NCBI GenBank assembly: GCA_017851655.1
Contig: JAFMMH010000009.1
Coordinates: 1-42,864 of the forward strand
From: Flavobacteriaceae bacterium
GTDB taxonomy: Bacteria; Bacteroidota; Bacteroidia; Flavobacteriales; Flavobacteriaceae
Direction of reading: 5' to 3'
DNA length: 42,864 bases
Shown: piece by piece, positions 8,573-15,659 of the stretch
How the letters are laid out: every line of letters begins with the position of its first letter
Numbering within the stretch: position 1 is the stretch's first letter
The notes under the pieces: generated by a model
Told to the model about the DNA's origin: nothing
Database searches by the model: none
What the model saw: only the letters and a program-made list of their open reading frames with translations
Program-made: the position numbers and the translations under genes

Positions 8573-9121
8573 ATGAAAAAAAGAGTTGTGATTACAGGAG
8601 GTCCTGGTGCCGGAAAGACATCACTTATAAATGAGTTAAACACCTTAGGGTATCCAACTTTTTCAGAGTATTCAAGAACTTTGATTGAAAAAGCTCAAAA
8701 TGAAGGCAAATTGAATTATTTTCTTTCAGAACCACATCGTTTTAGTGAGGCTCTTTTCCAAGGAAGAAAAATACAGTTCGAAAAAATTACCGAGGTAAAA
8801 AAGGCAAAAAATTCATCTTTTGTTTTTTACGACCGTGGTATTCACGATACTTATGCCTATCTAAAAGCAATAAACCATCACTCAGAGGCATGGTACCAAA
8901 AAGTTACGAAATTTCAATACGACATGGTTTTTTTATTAGAACCATGGGAGACTATATACAAACAAGATGAGCACCGATTGGAAACTTTCGAAGAAGCCAA
9001 AAATTATTTTTCCTTCATTCAAGAAATCTACATGGAACGACATCGGGTTGTGCTTGTGCCCAAAAGCAGTGTTTCTTCACGAGTAGTTTTTATTGAGGAA
9101 TATCTTAAAAATCATGAATAG
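8573..9121 (+). CDS. AAA family ATPase / nucleoside-kinase-like P-loop protein (AAA_28 type)
   Basis: 182 residues from the ATG at 8573. A Walker A motif stands at the very N-terminus (GGPGAGKTS, residues 9-17), followed by EYSRTLIEKAQNEG and a FVFYDRGIHDTYAYL segment, which is the DRG/LID-type element of small P-loop kinases. The rest is helical, with ETFEEAKNYFSFIQEIY near the end. This resembles the AAA_28 group of predicted NTPases or kinases, whose substrate is unknown. The stop codon overlaps the recQ start by eight bases, so the two are translated from one mRNA. An extension to 8522 is possible in frame but would place the start ahead of a good promoter. The function is unproven. Confidence 0.82.
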   Translation: MKKRVVITGGPGAGKTSLINELNTLGYPTFSEYSRTLIEKAQNEGKLNYFLSEPHRFSEALFQGRKIQFEKITEVKKAKNSSFVFYDRGIHDTYAYLKAINHHSEAWYQKVTKFQYDMVFLLEPWETIYKQDEHRLETFEEAKNYFSFIQEIYMERHRVVLVPKSSVSSRVVFIEEYLKNHE

Positions 9122-11012
9122 TAAGGAGCTTCTTAAAATTTATTGGGGACACGATACCTTTAGACCTCTTCAAGAAGAGATCATCGATTCTGTAATGCTT
9201 TCGAGGGATACACTCGCATTACTTCCAACTGGAGGGGGAAAGTCATATTGCTATCAGATTCCTGCCCTAATGAGGGAAGGATTTGCACTTGTAATTTCCC
9301 CTCTAATCGCACTGATGGAAGATCAGGTAACGAATCTTCAAAATAAAGGAATCAAGGCCATGTACTTTGAATCAGACTCCCAAGGATTGAGGCTTTCTCA
9401 ACAAATAGATAATGCGATTAATGGAAATTTTAAAGTAGTTTATGTATCACCCGAGCGTTTGTTGAATCCTTCTTTTATAAATCATATTAAACAAGCCAAA
9501 ATTTCACTTATTGCTGTAGACGAAGCGCATTGTATTTCGGAATGGGGTCATGATTTTAGACCTGCCTTCAGAAAAATTAATTTATTACGTCCGCTTTTTC
9601 CAGAGACCCCAATATTGGCACTCACTGCATCGGCAACCCCAGAAGTCAAAAACGATATAGCGAATCAATTAGAGCTGAACTCTCCACAAATTTTTCAGCA
9701 TTCCTTTGAGCGTCCCAATATTGCATATAATATTTGGAATACAGAGGATAAATTTCAAACAACACTTCAACTCTTAAATCATTTCGAGGGGAGTAGTATA
9801 GTCTATTGCAATTCTAGAAAACAAACCGAATATTTGGCAAATTTCATCAATCAAAATAATCATAAAGCTGATTTTTTTCATGGTGGAATGCTCCCTTCTG
9901 AGAAAAAAGAAAAACTGGAGGCGTGGCAGCGAGGTACAATATCTCATATGGTAGCTACTACAGCTTTTGGTATGGGGATAGATAAAGCCAATGTGCCAAC
10001 GGTAATCCATACCAACCTTCCAGAAAGTATTGAAAATTATTATCAAGAAACAGGTCGAGCAGGAAGGGACGGATTACCCGCTCAGACTTTTTTACTGTAT
10101 CATCAAGGAGATTTTAGCGAACTAAAACAACGAGTAGCAGGACAATTTCCAGAGGCTCGTGAAATACAAGAGATTTATAAAGAATTCTGCAACTATTTTC
10201 AAATAGCCTACGGAGAAGGACATGACACTACTCATGTCTTGGATTTCAAAAAATTTTGTCTAAGATATCAGAGAGCTGAAAAAAAAGTAAAGCAGGCATT
10301 GTTGCAGATGGATAAGGCAGGTGTATTGATTTGGCATGAGGGGAAGTCAAGACAAATTTCGATCAAGGTAAACTGTTCTGTAGATCAGGCTCGTTCGTAT
10401 GTAAATTCAAGCAAAACATCTTCTAAAATATTAGAGCATATAATGCGGCAACACCCCTATGTTTTTCCTGAATATGTCAACATTTCAATGCAAAGTATTT
10501 GTTCTGTTTTAAAAATCGCAACCGATCGTCTGGAGGAAGCATTGTTGGAACTGAAACACAAGAACATCATCACTTTTTCAGGGAATGCCGCAACGCTTTA
10601 CATTACCTTTCAAGTCCCGCGTGAGGATCAATATACCATTCGCCCTGTTTTAAAAATAGTGGAACTTATTCGAAGTCAAAAAGAAAAAAAAGTTGCAGCA
10701 CTTTTGAATTTTATTTCCGAAAATATAGAATGTAAGCGAAATGCTATTTTGAATTACTTTGGTGAGCACCCTAAAGGTAAATGTGGTCAATGTTCTGCGT
10801 CTTCTTGTAAATCCAGTGAAACTGATCCAAATTTTGAGGTGGCAGTTAAAAAACTACTTCAAACACATCCTTGTTCAATTTCAGACATTAAACAAAAGTT
10901 GTACTTTGACCCCGATGATTTAGAAAAACTTTTAACGGATTTATTGGAGCGACATCTGATTGAAATTAATGAGTATAACAAATATTATTGGATAGATGAA
11001 AAAGAAGAGTAA
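9114..11012 (+). CDS. recQ: RecQ-family ATP-dependent DNA helicase
   Basis: 632 residues from the ATG at 9114. Superfamily 2 helicase motifs are complete: FRPLQEEII (Q motif region), LPTGGGKSYCYQIPA (38-52, motif I), VDEAHCISEWGHDFRP (135-150, DEAH motif II plus the RecQ aromatic loop), TASATPEV, ATTAFGMGIDK and QETGRAGRDG (motif VI). A winged-helix-like part spans about 345-500. The four zinc cysteines of the RQC region are at 540, 557, 560 and 565, far later than in E. coli RecQ, where they follow the helicase core directly. A short helical domain follows; a typical HRDC domain is not evident. It unwinds DNA 3' to 5' in recombination and replication repair. The start overlaps the AAA ATPase stop and the end overlaps fmt by 17 bases. 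Confidence 0.93.
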   Translation: MNSKELLKIYWGHDTFRPLQEEIIDSVMLSRDTLALLPTGGGKSYCYQIPALMREGFALVISPLIALMEDQVTNLQNKGIKAMYFESDSQGLRLSQQIDNAINGNFKVVYVSPERLLNPSFINHIKQAKISLIAVDEAHCISEWGHDFRPAFRKINLLRPLFPETPILALTASATPEVKNDIANQLELNSPQIFQHSFERPNIAYNIWNTEDKFQTTLQLLNHFEGSSIVYCNSRKQTEYLANFINQNNHKADFFHGGMLPSEKKEKLEAWQRGTISHMVATTAFGMGIDKANVPTVIHTNLPESIENYYQETGRAGRDGLPAQTFLLYHQGDFSELKQRVAGQFPEAREIQEIYKEFCNYFQIAYGEGHDTTHVLDFKKFCLRYQRAEKKVKQALLQMDKAGVLIWHEGKSRQISIKVNCSVDQARSYVNSSKTSSKILEHIMRQHPYVFPEYVNISMQSICSVLKIATDRLEEALLELKHKNIITFSGNAATLYITFQVPREDQYTIRPVLKIVELIRSQKEKKVAALLNFISENIECKRNAILNYFGEHPKGKCGQCSASSCKSSETDPNFEVAVKKLLQTHPCSISDIKQKLYFDPDDLEKLLTDLLERHLIEINEYNKYYWIDEKEE

Positions 11013-11955
11013 ACTGCCTTCTGTTGTGTTTTTTGGAACTCCCGAATTTGCACGGTATTGTTTGGAGCGTATTGTAAATGCTGGGTTTTCTGTAGTTGGA
11101 GTCGTCACAGCACCTGACAGAAAAGCGGGTAGGGGTAAGAAGCTGTCAATTTCAGCTGTAAAAGAATACTCTTTGCAACAAAATTTACCATTATTTCAGC
11201 CCACCAATTTGAAGGACCCAAAATTCGTTGACCAATTAAAAAAAACCGAGGCAGATGTATATGCTGTGGTTGCTTTTAGAATGTTACCTAAAATTGTTTG
11301 GAGTATTCCATCGCTTGGGTGTATTAATCTTCACGCATCCCTATTACCTAATTATCGGGGGGCTGCACCAATCAACTGGGTTATTATTAATGGTGAGACT
11401 GAAACAGGGGTAACCACCTTTATGATAGATGAGGCTATAGATTCAGGAGCTCTTTTGCTTCAAAAAGAGCAATCTATTGAAGCTACTGATACGTTTGAAA
11501 CCTTACATCAAAAGCTACTAGTGCTTGGAGCACCACTTTTGTGTGAAACTCTAGAACAACTTGCTTTACATTCTATTGAAGCCGTTCAGCAGGTTGAGTT
11601 GCGTAACCCTAAGGCAGCACCTAAACTAGATTCTGAGAATACCCGTTTAGATTGGAATACCTCCACAGAATCTCTCGTAAATAAAATTAGAGGACTAAAT
11701 CCATACCCAGGAGCATGGAGTTATATAAAGAATAATGGTGTTGAGAACAGAGTGAAAATTTTTAATGGACAAGAATTGAAAGAAAACCATTCTTTGCCAA
11801 TTGGACAAATTCAAGTTCGAAATTCGGAAATGATTGTAGCAACATCGGATGGTTTTTTGAAGTGTTTGGAAATCCAGCTGCCGAACAAAAAGAGAATGTC
11901 GGTAAGCGCATTACTGAACGGCTATAGTCTGGATCCAGAGGCTAAAATGGTTTAG
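10996..11955 (+). CDS. fmt: Methionyl-tRNA formyltransferase Fmt
   Basis: 319 residues, normal for Fmt. The enzyme formylates Met-tRNA(fMet) with 10-formyl-tetrahydrofolate to allow translation initiation. The N-terminal Rossmann-type domain begins with VVFFGTPEFAR. The catalytic Asn-His-Asp set is present: N111 and H113 in CINLHASLLPNYRGAAPI, and D149 in MIDEAIDSGALL. The C-terminal OB-like domain (about 205-315) contains RGLNPYPGAW. The start lies inside the end of recQ (17-base overlap), so it is part of the recQ operon. A hairpin with a T tract follows at 11995-12020. Confidence 0.96.
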   Translation: MKKKSKLPSVVFFGTPEFARYCLERIVNAGFSVVGVVTAPDRKAGRGKKLSISAVKEYSLQQNLPLFQPTNLKDPKFVDQLKKTEADVYAVVAFRMLPKIVWSIPSLGCINLHASLLPNYRGAAPINWVIINGETETGVTTFMIDEAIDSGALLLQKEQSIEATDTFETLHQKLLVLGAPLLCETLEQLALHSIEAVQQVELRNPKAAPKLDSENTRLDWNTSTESLVNKIRGLNPYPGAWSYIKNNGVENRVKIFNGQELKENHSLPIGQIQVRNSEMIVATSDGFLKCLEIQLPNKKRMSVSALLNGYSLDPEAKMV

Positions 11956-11994
11956 GTAGCCTACCATTATTAACAAAAGCCTTTATTTATTAAC

Positions 11995-12020
11995 AAAAAG
12001 CAGTATTTAAGTGCTTTTTT
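11995..12020 (+). terminator. Probable terminator after fmt
   Basis: AAAAAGCA (11995-12002) can pair with TGCTTTTT (12012-12019) around a nine-base loop, followed by further T residues. The stem is eight pairs but only two are GC, so it is weaker than the other terminators in this window. Its place, 40 bases after fmt and just before the HU promoter, supports the call. Confidence 0.5.
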
Positions 12021-12021
12021 C

Positions 12022-12051
12022 TTTGGTCTTTTGAAAATCCCTATAAATTTG
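12022..12051 (+). promoter_or_regulatory. Bacteroidota-type promoter of the HU gene
   Basis: TTTG at 12022-12025 and TAAATTTG at 12044-12051 (an exact TAnnTTTG) are 18 bases apart. The predicted transcription start is near 12057, which gives a leader of about 20 bases. HU genes are highly expressed, and this is one of the best promoter matches in the window. Confidence 0.7.
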
Positions 12052-12077
12052 TCGGTATAACATTTAAAACAATTATT

Positions 12078-12350
12078 ATGAACAAAACAGAATTGATAGA
12101 TGCAATGGCAGCTGATGCAGGCATCTCAAAAGCAGCAGCTAAAAAAGCATTAGAGTCTTTCTTAGGAAGCGTAGGTGGAGCACTTAAAAAAGGTGGTCGT
12201 GTATCTCTAGTTGGATTCGGATCTTGGTCTGTATCTAAAAGAGCAGCTCGTGACGGTAGAAACCCACAGACAGGTGCAACAATCAAGATTGCTGCGAAAA
12301 ATGTAGTGAAGTTTAAAGCAGGTGCTGAGTTATCTTCTTCTGTAAACTAA
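12078..12350 (+). CDS. HU family nucleoid DNA-binding protein
   Basis: 90 residues, the standard HU length. The helical dimerisation part (MNKTELIDAMAADAGISKAA) is followed by the GALKKGGRVSLVGFGSW strand region, the DNA-contacting arm with GRNPQTGATIKI (the conserved RNP intercalating turn) and a KFKAGAEL end. It bends and compacts DNA. Codon use is more uniform and G/C-richer than in its neighbours (many GCT/GCA, GGT), as expected of a highly expressed gene. It is monocistronic: its own promoter precedes it and a strong terminator follows. Confidence 0.97.
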   Translation: MNKTELIDAMAADAGISKAAAKKALESFLGSVGGALKKGGRVSLVGFGSWSVSKRAARDGRNPQTGATIKIAAKNVVKFKAGAELSSSVN

Positions 12351-12369
12351 ATATACTCTACTTTAAAAA

Positions 12370-12400
12370 AAATAAAGCTCCAAAGTGGAGCTTTTTTTTA
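12370..12400 (+). terminator. Rho-independent terminator of the HU gene
   Basis: AAAGCTCCA (12374-12382) pairs perfectly with TGGAGCTTT (12386-12394) around a three-base loop, followed by five more T residues. It lies only 15 bases before the next start codon, so the yqgE-like gene must have its promoter within or after the hairpin, or depend on read-through. Confidence 0.9.
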
Positions 12401-12414
12401 TAACTTAGTTTTCT

Positions 12415-12960
12415 ATGGATGTAGGTGACTTTCTTATTGCTTCTCCTACCATAATAGGAGATCATGACTTTCAAAGGGCTGGAGTTATTCTTGTAGACCA
12501 TAAGACTTCAGGTTCTATCGGTTTTATTGTAAATAAAAAACTAGAATATACTTTAAACGAACTTGTAGAAAATGCGACTGAGCCCTTTCCATTGTATTAT
12601 GGAGGTCCAGTAGAACAAGACAATTTATTTTTTATACACAGAATGGGTGATTTGATTCCCAATAGTACTCCCATAAGAGATGACCTTTTTTGGAACGGTG
12701 ATTTTGATCAGGTTTTAGATTTGGTTAATTCTGGAAGGATTTTACCTGATGAGATTCGTTTTTTCCTTGGTTACAGTGGGTGGGGTGAGGGTCAACTCCT
12801 TTCTGAAATTAAAGAAGAAGCATGGGTTCATATAGAAAGTGTTACATCTGAAGATTGGATGCCCATTGCAAAGGAAGACTTTTGGAAAAATCAAATGGTA
12901 GCCTTGGGCGGAAAGTATTTGATATGGTCTAATGCCCCTGAAAATCCAATGTCGAATTAG
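12415..12960 (+). CDS. YqgE/AlgH family protein
   Basis: 181 residues. The family signature is clear: GDFLIASPTIIGDHDFQRAG at the start, GSIGFIVNKKL, YYGGPVEQDNLFFIH and LGYSGWGEGQL near residue 120. YqgE/AlgH proteins are cytoplasmic and have no settled biochemical role; AlgH was first described as a regulator of alginate synthesis in Pseudomonas. The gene follows the HU terminator closely. Its stop codon overlaps that of the convergent aminotransferase-like gene by four bases. Confidence 0.92.
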   Translation: MDVGDFLIASPTIIGDHDFQRAGVILVDHKTSGSIGFIVNKKLEYTLNELVENATEPFPLYYGGPVEQDNLFFIHRMGDLIPNSTPIRDDLFWNGDFDQVLDLVNSGRILPDEIRFFLGYSGWGEGQLLSEIKEEAWVHIESVTSEDWMPIAKEDFWKNQMVALGGKYLIWSNAPENPMSN

Positions 12961-13778
12961 TGTAGTTCTCTAAGAAAGTTTTCAAAAAGAGCCTGAGCAC
13001 GGCCTACTTTGTAGGTGGTTTTTCGGTAATTTGAAACACTCTGTCCTCCATTTTCAATAGAAACAACCATGAGTTCATCTGATTTTTGTAATTCAAAAGG
13101 ATTAATGTGCTGTTCAATCAATTCGATTTGGGGGTTGTTGGTTTTTCGAATCCATTCATTAAACGCTGTTCGCATTACAAAGTCTTGACATCCTGAATCC
13201 AGAGCAGGAGTTAGAAGCTTATTTTCCTGGAATAAGTATAAACTTCCTCCAAGAGTTTCTACCACATTCTTTTGATTATTTAAGAGCACACAGTCGTCTA
13301 GGCCATTCTCTCGCGCATAACTTTTAGCAATCGTTAAGAGCGTCACATTAGTACTGGACATATTGGAGAGGCTATTTGCTGCAATTCCATCCTCTTTAAA
13401 CAAATCAAGGGTATATGGTTTGGTTTTAGATTGAAATTGGAGAAGTGGTTTTACACTGTAGGAGACAATAAATGCAATTTCTCCTTTGTAGTGAACAAAT
13501 TGAAAACGAATTAAAGCAGCCTCTATATCTAATGCAGATACTTCCATTAGCAAATGAATCTGCTGTGCTAAAAAATCCATAGTAAAATTCATGGGAATTT
13601 CAAAACGATGCCTTCTCAAGCAAGAAATGATTCTAAAATAATGCTGTTCCCAAAAAAGAAGAGAGTTTTTTTCAAAACGCAAGATTTCAGTAATGCTAAA
13701 CTGCGTATGGAGCTGAGCAATTAAGTCAGATTGAATATCAGAATACTGTTCAAGGATTGAACCGTTACAATTAATCAT
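12957..13778 (-). CDS. Class IV aminotransferase-like protein lacking the PLP lysine
   Basis: 273 residues, colinear with the fold type IV PLP family (branched-chain aminotransferase, aminodeoxychorismate lyase). The homologous parts are ILRFEKNSLLFWEQHYFR at 32-49, IPMNFTMDFL at 61-70, LDDCVLLNNQKNVVE at 160-174, SLYLF with LLTPALDSGC, and a FELQKSDEL end. The residue that should be the Schiff-base lysine, in the K-x-x-N motif of related flavobacterial proteins, is Ser141 (SNMSSTN). The Y-G-D-G-x-F-E-T motif near the N-terminus is also absent (QFSITEIL). The frame is intact and codon use is normal, so this looks like a functionally changed or inactive homologue rather than a fresh pseudogene. 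It is eight bases downstream of the START-like gene and probably cotranscribed with it. Confidence 0.82.
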   Translation of the reverse strand: MINCNGSILEQYSDIQSDLIAQLHTQFSITEILRFEKNSLLFWEQHYFRIISCLRRHRFEIPMNFTMDFLAQQIHLLMEVSALDIEAALIRFQFVHYKGEIAFIVSYSVKPLLQFQSKTKPYTLDLFKEDGIAANSLSNMSSTNVTLLTIAKSYARENGLDDCVLLNNQKNVVETLGGSLYLFQENKLLTPALDSGCQDFVMRTAFNEWIRKTNNPQIELIEQHINPFELQKSDELMVVSIENGGQSVSNYRKTTYKVGRAQALFENFLRELH

Positions 13779-13786
13779 TTGATAAA

Positions 13787-14179
13787 TTAGCTAGCGCCCA
13801 AAACCTGTTTTAAGTCTAAAACAAGGTTGTCCCAAAGCATTTTTGCCTCTTCAAGTTCATCTTCTTCTGCAAAATCTGAAATGATGAGAGAAACGTCTTT
13901 TGTAATCTCATCTACCTGAATCTTAAATTCAAAATAATAGTCCTCATTATCTTCTTCTTCATTTTGCCATTGAAACTTTACTTTTTCATTGTTCTTTTTT
14001 TGAAGTAACAAGGCTTCTTCTTCCGAATCGTCCCATATAAATGTAAAAGATTCTCCTCTTGAATTAACATTGTCTGCAAACCATTCGGAGAGCCCTGAAG
14101 GAGTTGAGAGATACTGAAAAAGTAGCTGAGGTGATGCGTGAAAATCGTATTCTATTGAAAAACTTTTCTTAATACTCAT
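13787..14179 (-). CDS. START-like domain protein (SRPBCC superfamily)
   Basis: 130 residues, acidic. It matches the small Bacteroidota START-like family: KKSFSIEYDFHASPQLLFQYLSTPSGLSEWFADNV at the N-terminus, then beta strands with FTFIWDDSEEEALLL, and a C-terminal helix (EEAKMLWDNLVLDLKQ). The fold makes a hydrophobic pocket, but no ligand is known. This gene commonly precedes a class IV aminotransferase gene in Flavobacteriaceae, as here. No membrane segment or signal peptide is present. The start ATG at 14179 is about 75 bases from the divergent tRNA promoter. Confidence 0.87.
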   Translation of the reverse strand: MSIKKSFSIEYDFHASPQLLFQYLSTPSGLSEWFADNVNSRGESFTFIWDDSEEEALLLQKKNNEKVKFQWQNEEEDNEDYYFEFKIQVDEITKDVSLIISDFAEEDELEEAKMLWDNLVLDLKQVLGAS

Positions 14180-14252
14180 GGTTTAATAATCAGCCTCCAA
14201 TATATTGAAAAAACCCTAAGAACCATATTTATTTTAAATTATTTTCAAAAGG

Positions 14253-14283
14253 TTGTTCATAGCCAATTATGTTTTTATATTTG
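14253..14283 (+). promoter_or_regulatory. Promoter of the tRNA-Met gene
   Basis: TTG at 14253-14255 and TATATTTG at 14276-14283 (exact TAnnTTTG) are 20 bases apart. The predicted transcription start is about six bases before the mature 5' end of the tRNA at 14295. Confidence 0.65.
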
Positions 14284-14294
14284 CCCACCGAAAT

Positions 14295-14368
14295 GGCGAG
14301 GTAGCTCAGCCGGTTAGAGCGTCGGATTCATAACCCGGAGGTCGGGAGTTCGAGTCTCCCTCTCGCTA
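14295..14368 (+). tRNA. tRNA-Met (anticodon CAT), probably elongator
   Basis: A full cloverleaf of 74 bases can be drawn. The acceptor is 14295-14301 with 14361-14367 (7 pairs, with G-T at the first and last). The D stem is GCTC/GAGC with AGCCGGTTA loop. The anticodon loop is TTCATAA with CAT at 14329-14331. The T arm is GGGAG/TTCGAGT/CTCCC. Position 73 is A; the next bases are CA, not CCA, so CCA is added after transcription. The anticodon stem has an A-C mismatch next to the loop. The first pair is G-T, not the mismatch of initiator tRNA, so this is an elongator tRNA-Met, or less likely a lysidine-modified tRNA-Ile. Confidence 0.93.
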
Positions 14369-14376
14369 CAAAATTT

Positions 14377-14420
14377 AATCCATTGATTATCAATAGCTAA
14401 ACTATTAATATCAATGGATT
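14377..14420. repeat. Inverted repeat just after the tRNA
   Basis: AATCCATTGA (14377-14386) and TCAATGGATT (14411-14420) are perfect complements, separated by 24 bases that contain further weak pairing. The hairpin starts nine bases after the tRNA end. It could aid 3' processing or termination, but the T tract is interrupted. It does not copy the tRNA 3' end, so it is not a clear attachment site. Confidence 0.7.
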
Positions 14421-14667
14421 ATTTATTTAAAATGGTAGCTATTGTAAATTATTTTAAAATCCTTAATCAGTATTCTGAGAGGTAGATATCCCGTACCATT
14501 ATGTTATTTGATCTTACCATGGAGTATTATGTCTATTTATCACTCATAAACCTATAGATTGAGAGTTTAGAAATCCTACAAAACATGACCAACTCAGCTG
14601 GTTAACATCTAAAACTAGGATCAATATTCTAATATAGCTCCGGGAATTTTATATGATTATTGAAGGA
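14421..14667. other. AT-rich non-coding stretch
   Basis: No reading frame of useful length exists on either strand. One short stretch, ACTCAGCTGGTTA at 14592-14604, resembles a tRNA D arm, but no acceptor, anticodon or T arm can be paired around it. The sequence near 14575 (CTACAAAA) repeats the eight bases at the tRNA 3' border (14366-14373). Otherwise nothing is recognised. Confidence 0.5.
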
Positions 14668-15036
14668 TTATTTTGTTTTATCATTTTGGTCTCGAAACTC
14701 CAGCGCTTGAAAAAGCCAGTCCTTGGATATTTTTTCAGCTCTTTTTCTTGCTGTTCCTTTAGAATGTAAATGCATAAAAAAAACGTCTTTTAAAACCTGA
14801 ATTTGTTCAGGATCAATCACACCTAATATCAAAAAAATGTTATCCAAACCCATTACTTCAGTTTCTGACAAAAAGATATTGTCATTTTTCTTGTTTTTAT
14901 AATTGATAAATGCGTTTATCTCATTAAATAACTCTTGTAATTTAATTTGTTTTACGAGATAATTATCAATAAATTTTTTTATCCGGAGGAAATCACTCTT
15001 TTCAATTTTGTCGTGTAAGTAAATATTTGTATTCAT
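14668..15036 (-). CDS. Uncharacterised small helical protein
   Basis: 122 residues; I do not recognise the family. It is rich in Lys, Asp, Asn and Ile and reads as mostly alpha-helical. No signal peptide or membrane segment is seen. The middle (LSETEVMGLDNIFLILGVIDPEQIQVLKDVF) is the best-patterned part, followed by a basic helix with KGTARKRAEKISKDWLFQ. The ATG at 15034-15036 is a reasonable start. AT content is higher than in the flanking core genes. It lies between the tRNA and two small regulators and is divergent from the one at 15181, an arrangement seen in small mobile or phage-derived islands. Function unknown; a real gene is likely but not certain. Confidence 0.55.
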   Translation of the reverse strand: MNTNIYLHDKIEKSDFLRIKKFIDNYLVKQIKLQELFNEINAFINYKNKKNDNIFLSETEVMGLDNIFLILGVIDPEQIQVLKDVFFMHLHSKGTARKRAEKISKDWLFQALEFRDQNDKTK

Positions 15037-15180
15037 GATTCATTCTAAAGATCATTTTTAAACGATTTTTTATAAATTTTTATAATGTTAATTAATTGTA
15101 AAATAATGGGTTATATTTTTTTTCCTAAAAATAGGATTTTTTTAAAAAAATAATTTTTCGCCTCATATTTTTATTATGTT

Positions 15181-15447
15181 ATGAATATTTATGATCGGAT
15201 ATCTTTAATATTAAATAATGAGAACCTTACGTTATCTGAATTCGACAGAAAAATCGGTGTTAAAGTCGGATATACAAGTCAAGTTTTGAAGAAAAAATCT
15301 CGTATTCCTCACACTATTATTATTAAAATTTGTAATAACTTCCCTCAATATTCATGTGAATGGCTCTTATTTGGTACGAATTCACCACATAAAAAATTCA
15401 TCACTCTTGTTTTAAAAATCAAAGATATAATAGAAAGAAAGTGGTGA
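15181..15447 (+). CDS. Small CI/XRE-like helix-turn-helix protein
   Basis: 88 residues. A helix-turn-helix can be read in residues 12-45 (NENLTLSEFDRKIGVKVGYTSQVLKKK), followed by a helix and the phrase CEWLLFGTN. That phrase resembles the WLLTG turn that ends the DNA-binding domain of many phage-repressor-like regulators in Bacteroidota. There is no peptidase or dimerisation domain; the protein stops about 20 residues after that turn, so it may be truncated or act as a short repressor. It has the same layout as the gene at 15660. The upstream region is extremely AT-rich (over 80 percent by eye). It is divergent from the unknown gene at 14668, 144 bases away, which it might regulate. Confidence 0.7.
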   Translation: MNIYDRISLILNNENLTLSEFDRKIGVKVGYTSQVLKKKSRIPHTIIIKICNNFPQYSCEWLLFGTNSPHKKFITLVLKIKDIIERKW

Positions 15448-15474
15448 TTTATTCTAATTGTGTACCTGTGTTGT

Positions 15475-15623
15475 TGTAATTATAATACCATTCTGTAATA
15501 TGTTTTAAAATTTAAGTCATAAAAAAGTTCATGGTTCAATTTCAGGCTTTGGGGCAAGAGTTAAATTAAGTAGATTGCAATAATTTTAATTACAATTCAA
15601 TTATATACTATTACAAATGTAAT
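15475..15623. promoter_or_regulatory. Cluster of TGTAAT / ATTACA half-sites, possible operators
   Basis: TGTAAT occurs at 15475-15480 and 15494-15499, an ATTACAATT at 15589-15597, and a palindrome ATTACA-AA-TGTAAT at 15610-15623. All lie between the two XRE-like genes. A palindromic site 50 bases before the start of a repressor-like gene is a usual place for an autoregulatory operator. AT-rich sequence makes such matches easier by chance. Confidence 0.4.
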
Positions 15624-15647
15624 AAAACATAATTAATATAAAAAATT

Positions 15648-15655
15648 TATATTTG
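15648..15655 (+). promoter_or_regulatory. -7 element directly before the second XRE-like gene
   Basis: TATATTTG at 15648-15655 is an exact TAnnTTTG. It ends four bases before the ATG at 15660, so transcription would begin at or just inside the start codon, giving a leaderless mRNA. No clear TTG is seen at the -33 position, which may be replaced by the operator-like palindrome upstream. Confidence 0.5.
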
Positions 15656-15659
15656 TAAA

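Noticed and set aside
14366-14583. CTACAAAA direct repeat as attachment site flanking an integrated element
   Set aside because: Only eight bases, AT-rich, and the second copy lies before the putative island genes instead of at their far end. No integrase is present.
14592-14604. Second tRNA gene
   Set aside because: Only a D-arm-like stretch is present; no anticodon stem, T arm or acceptor stem can be formed around it.
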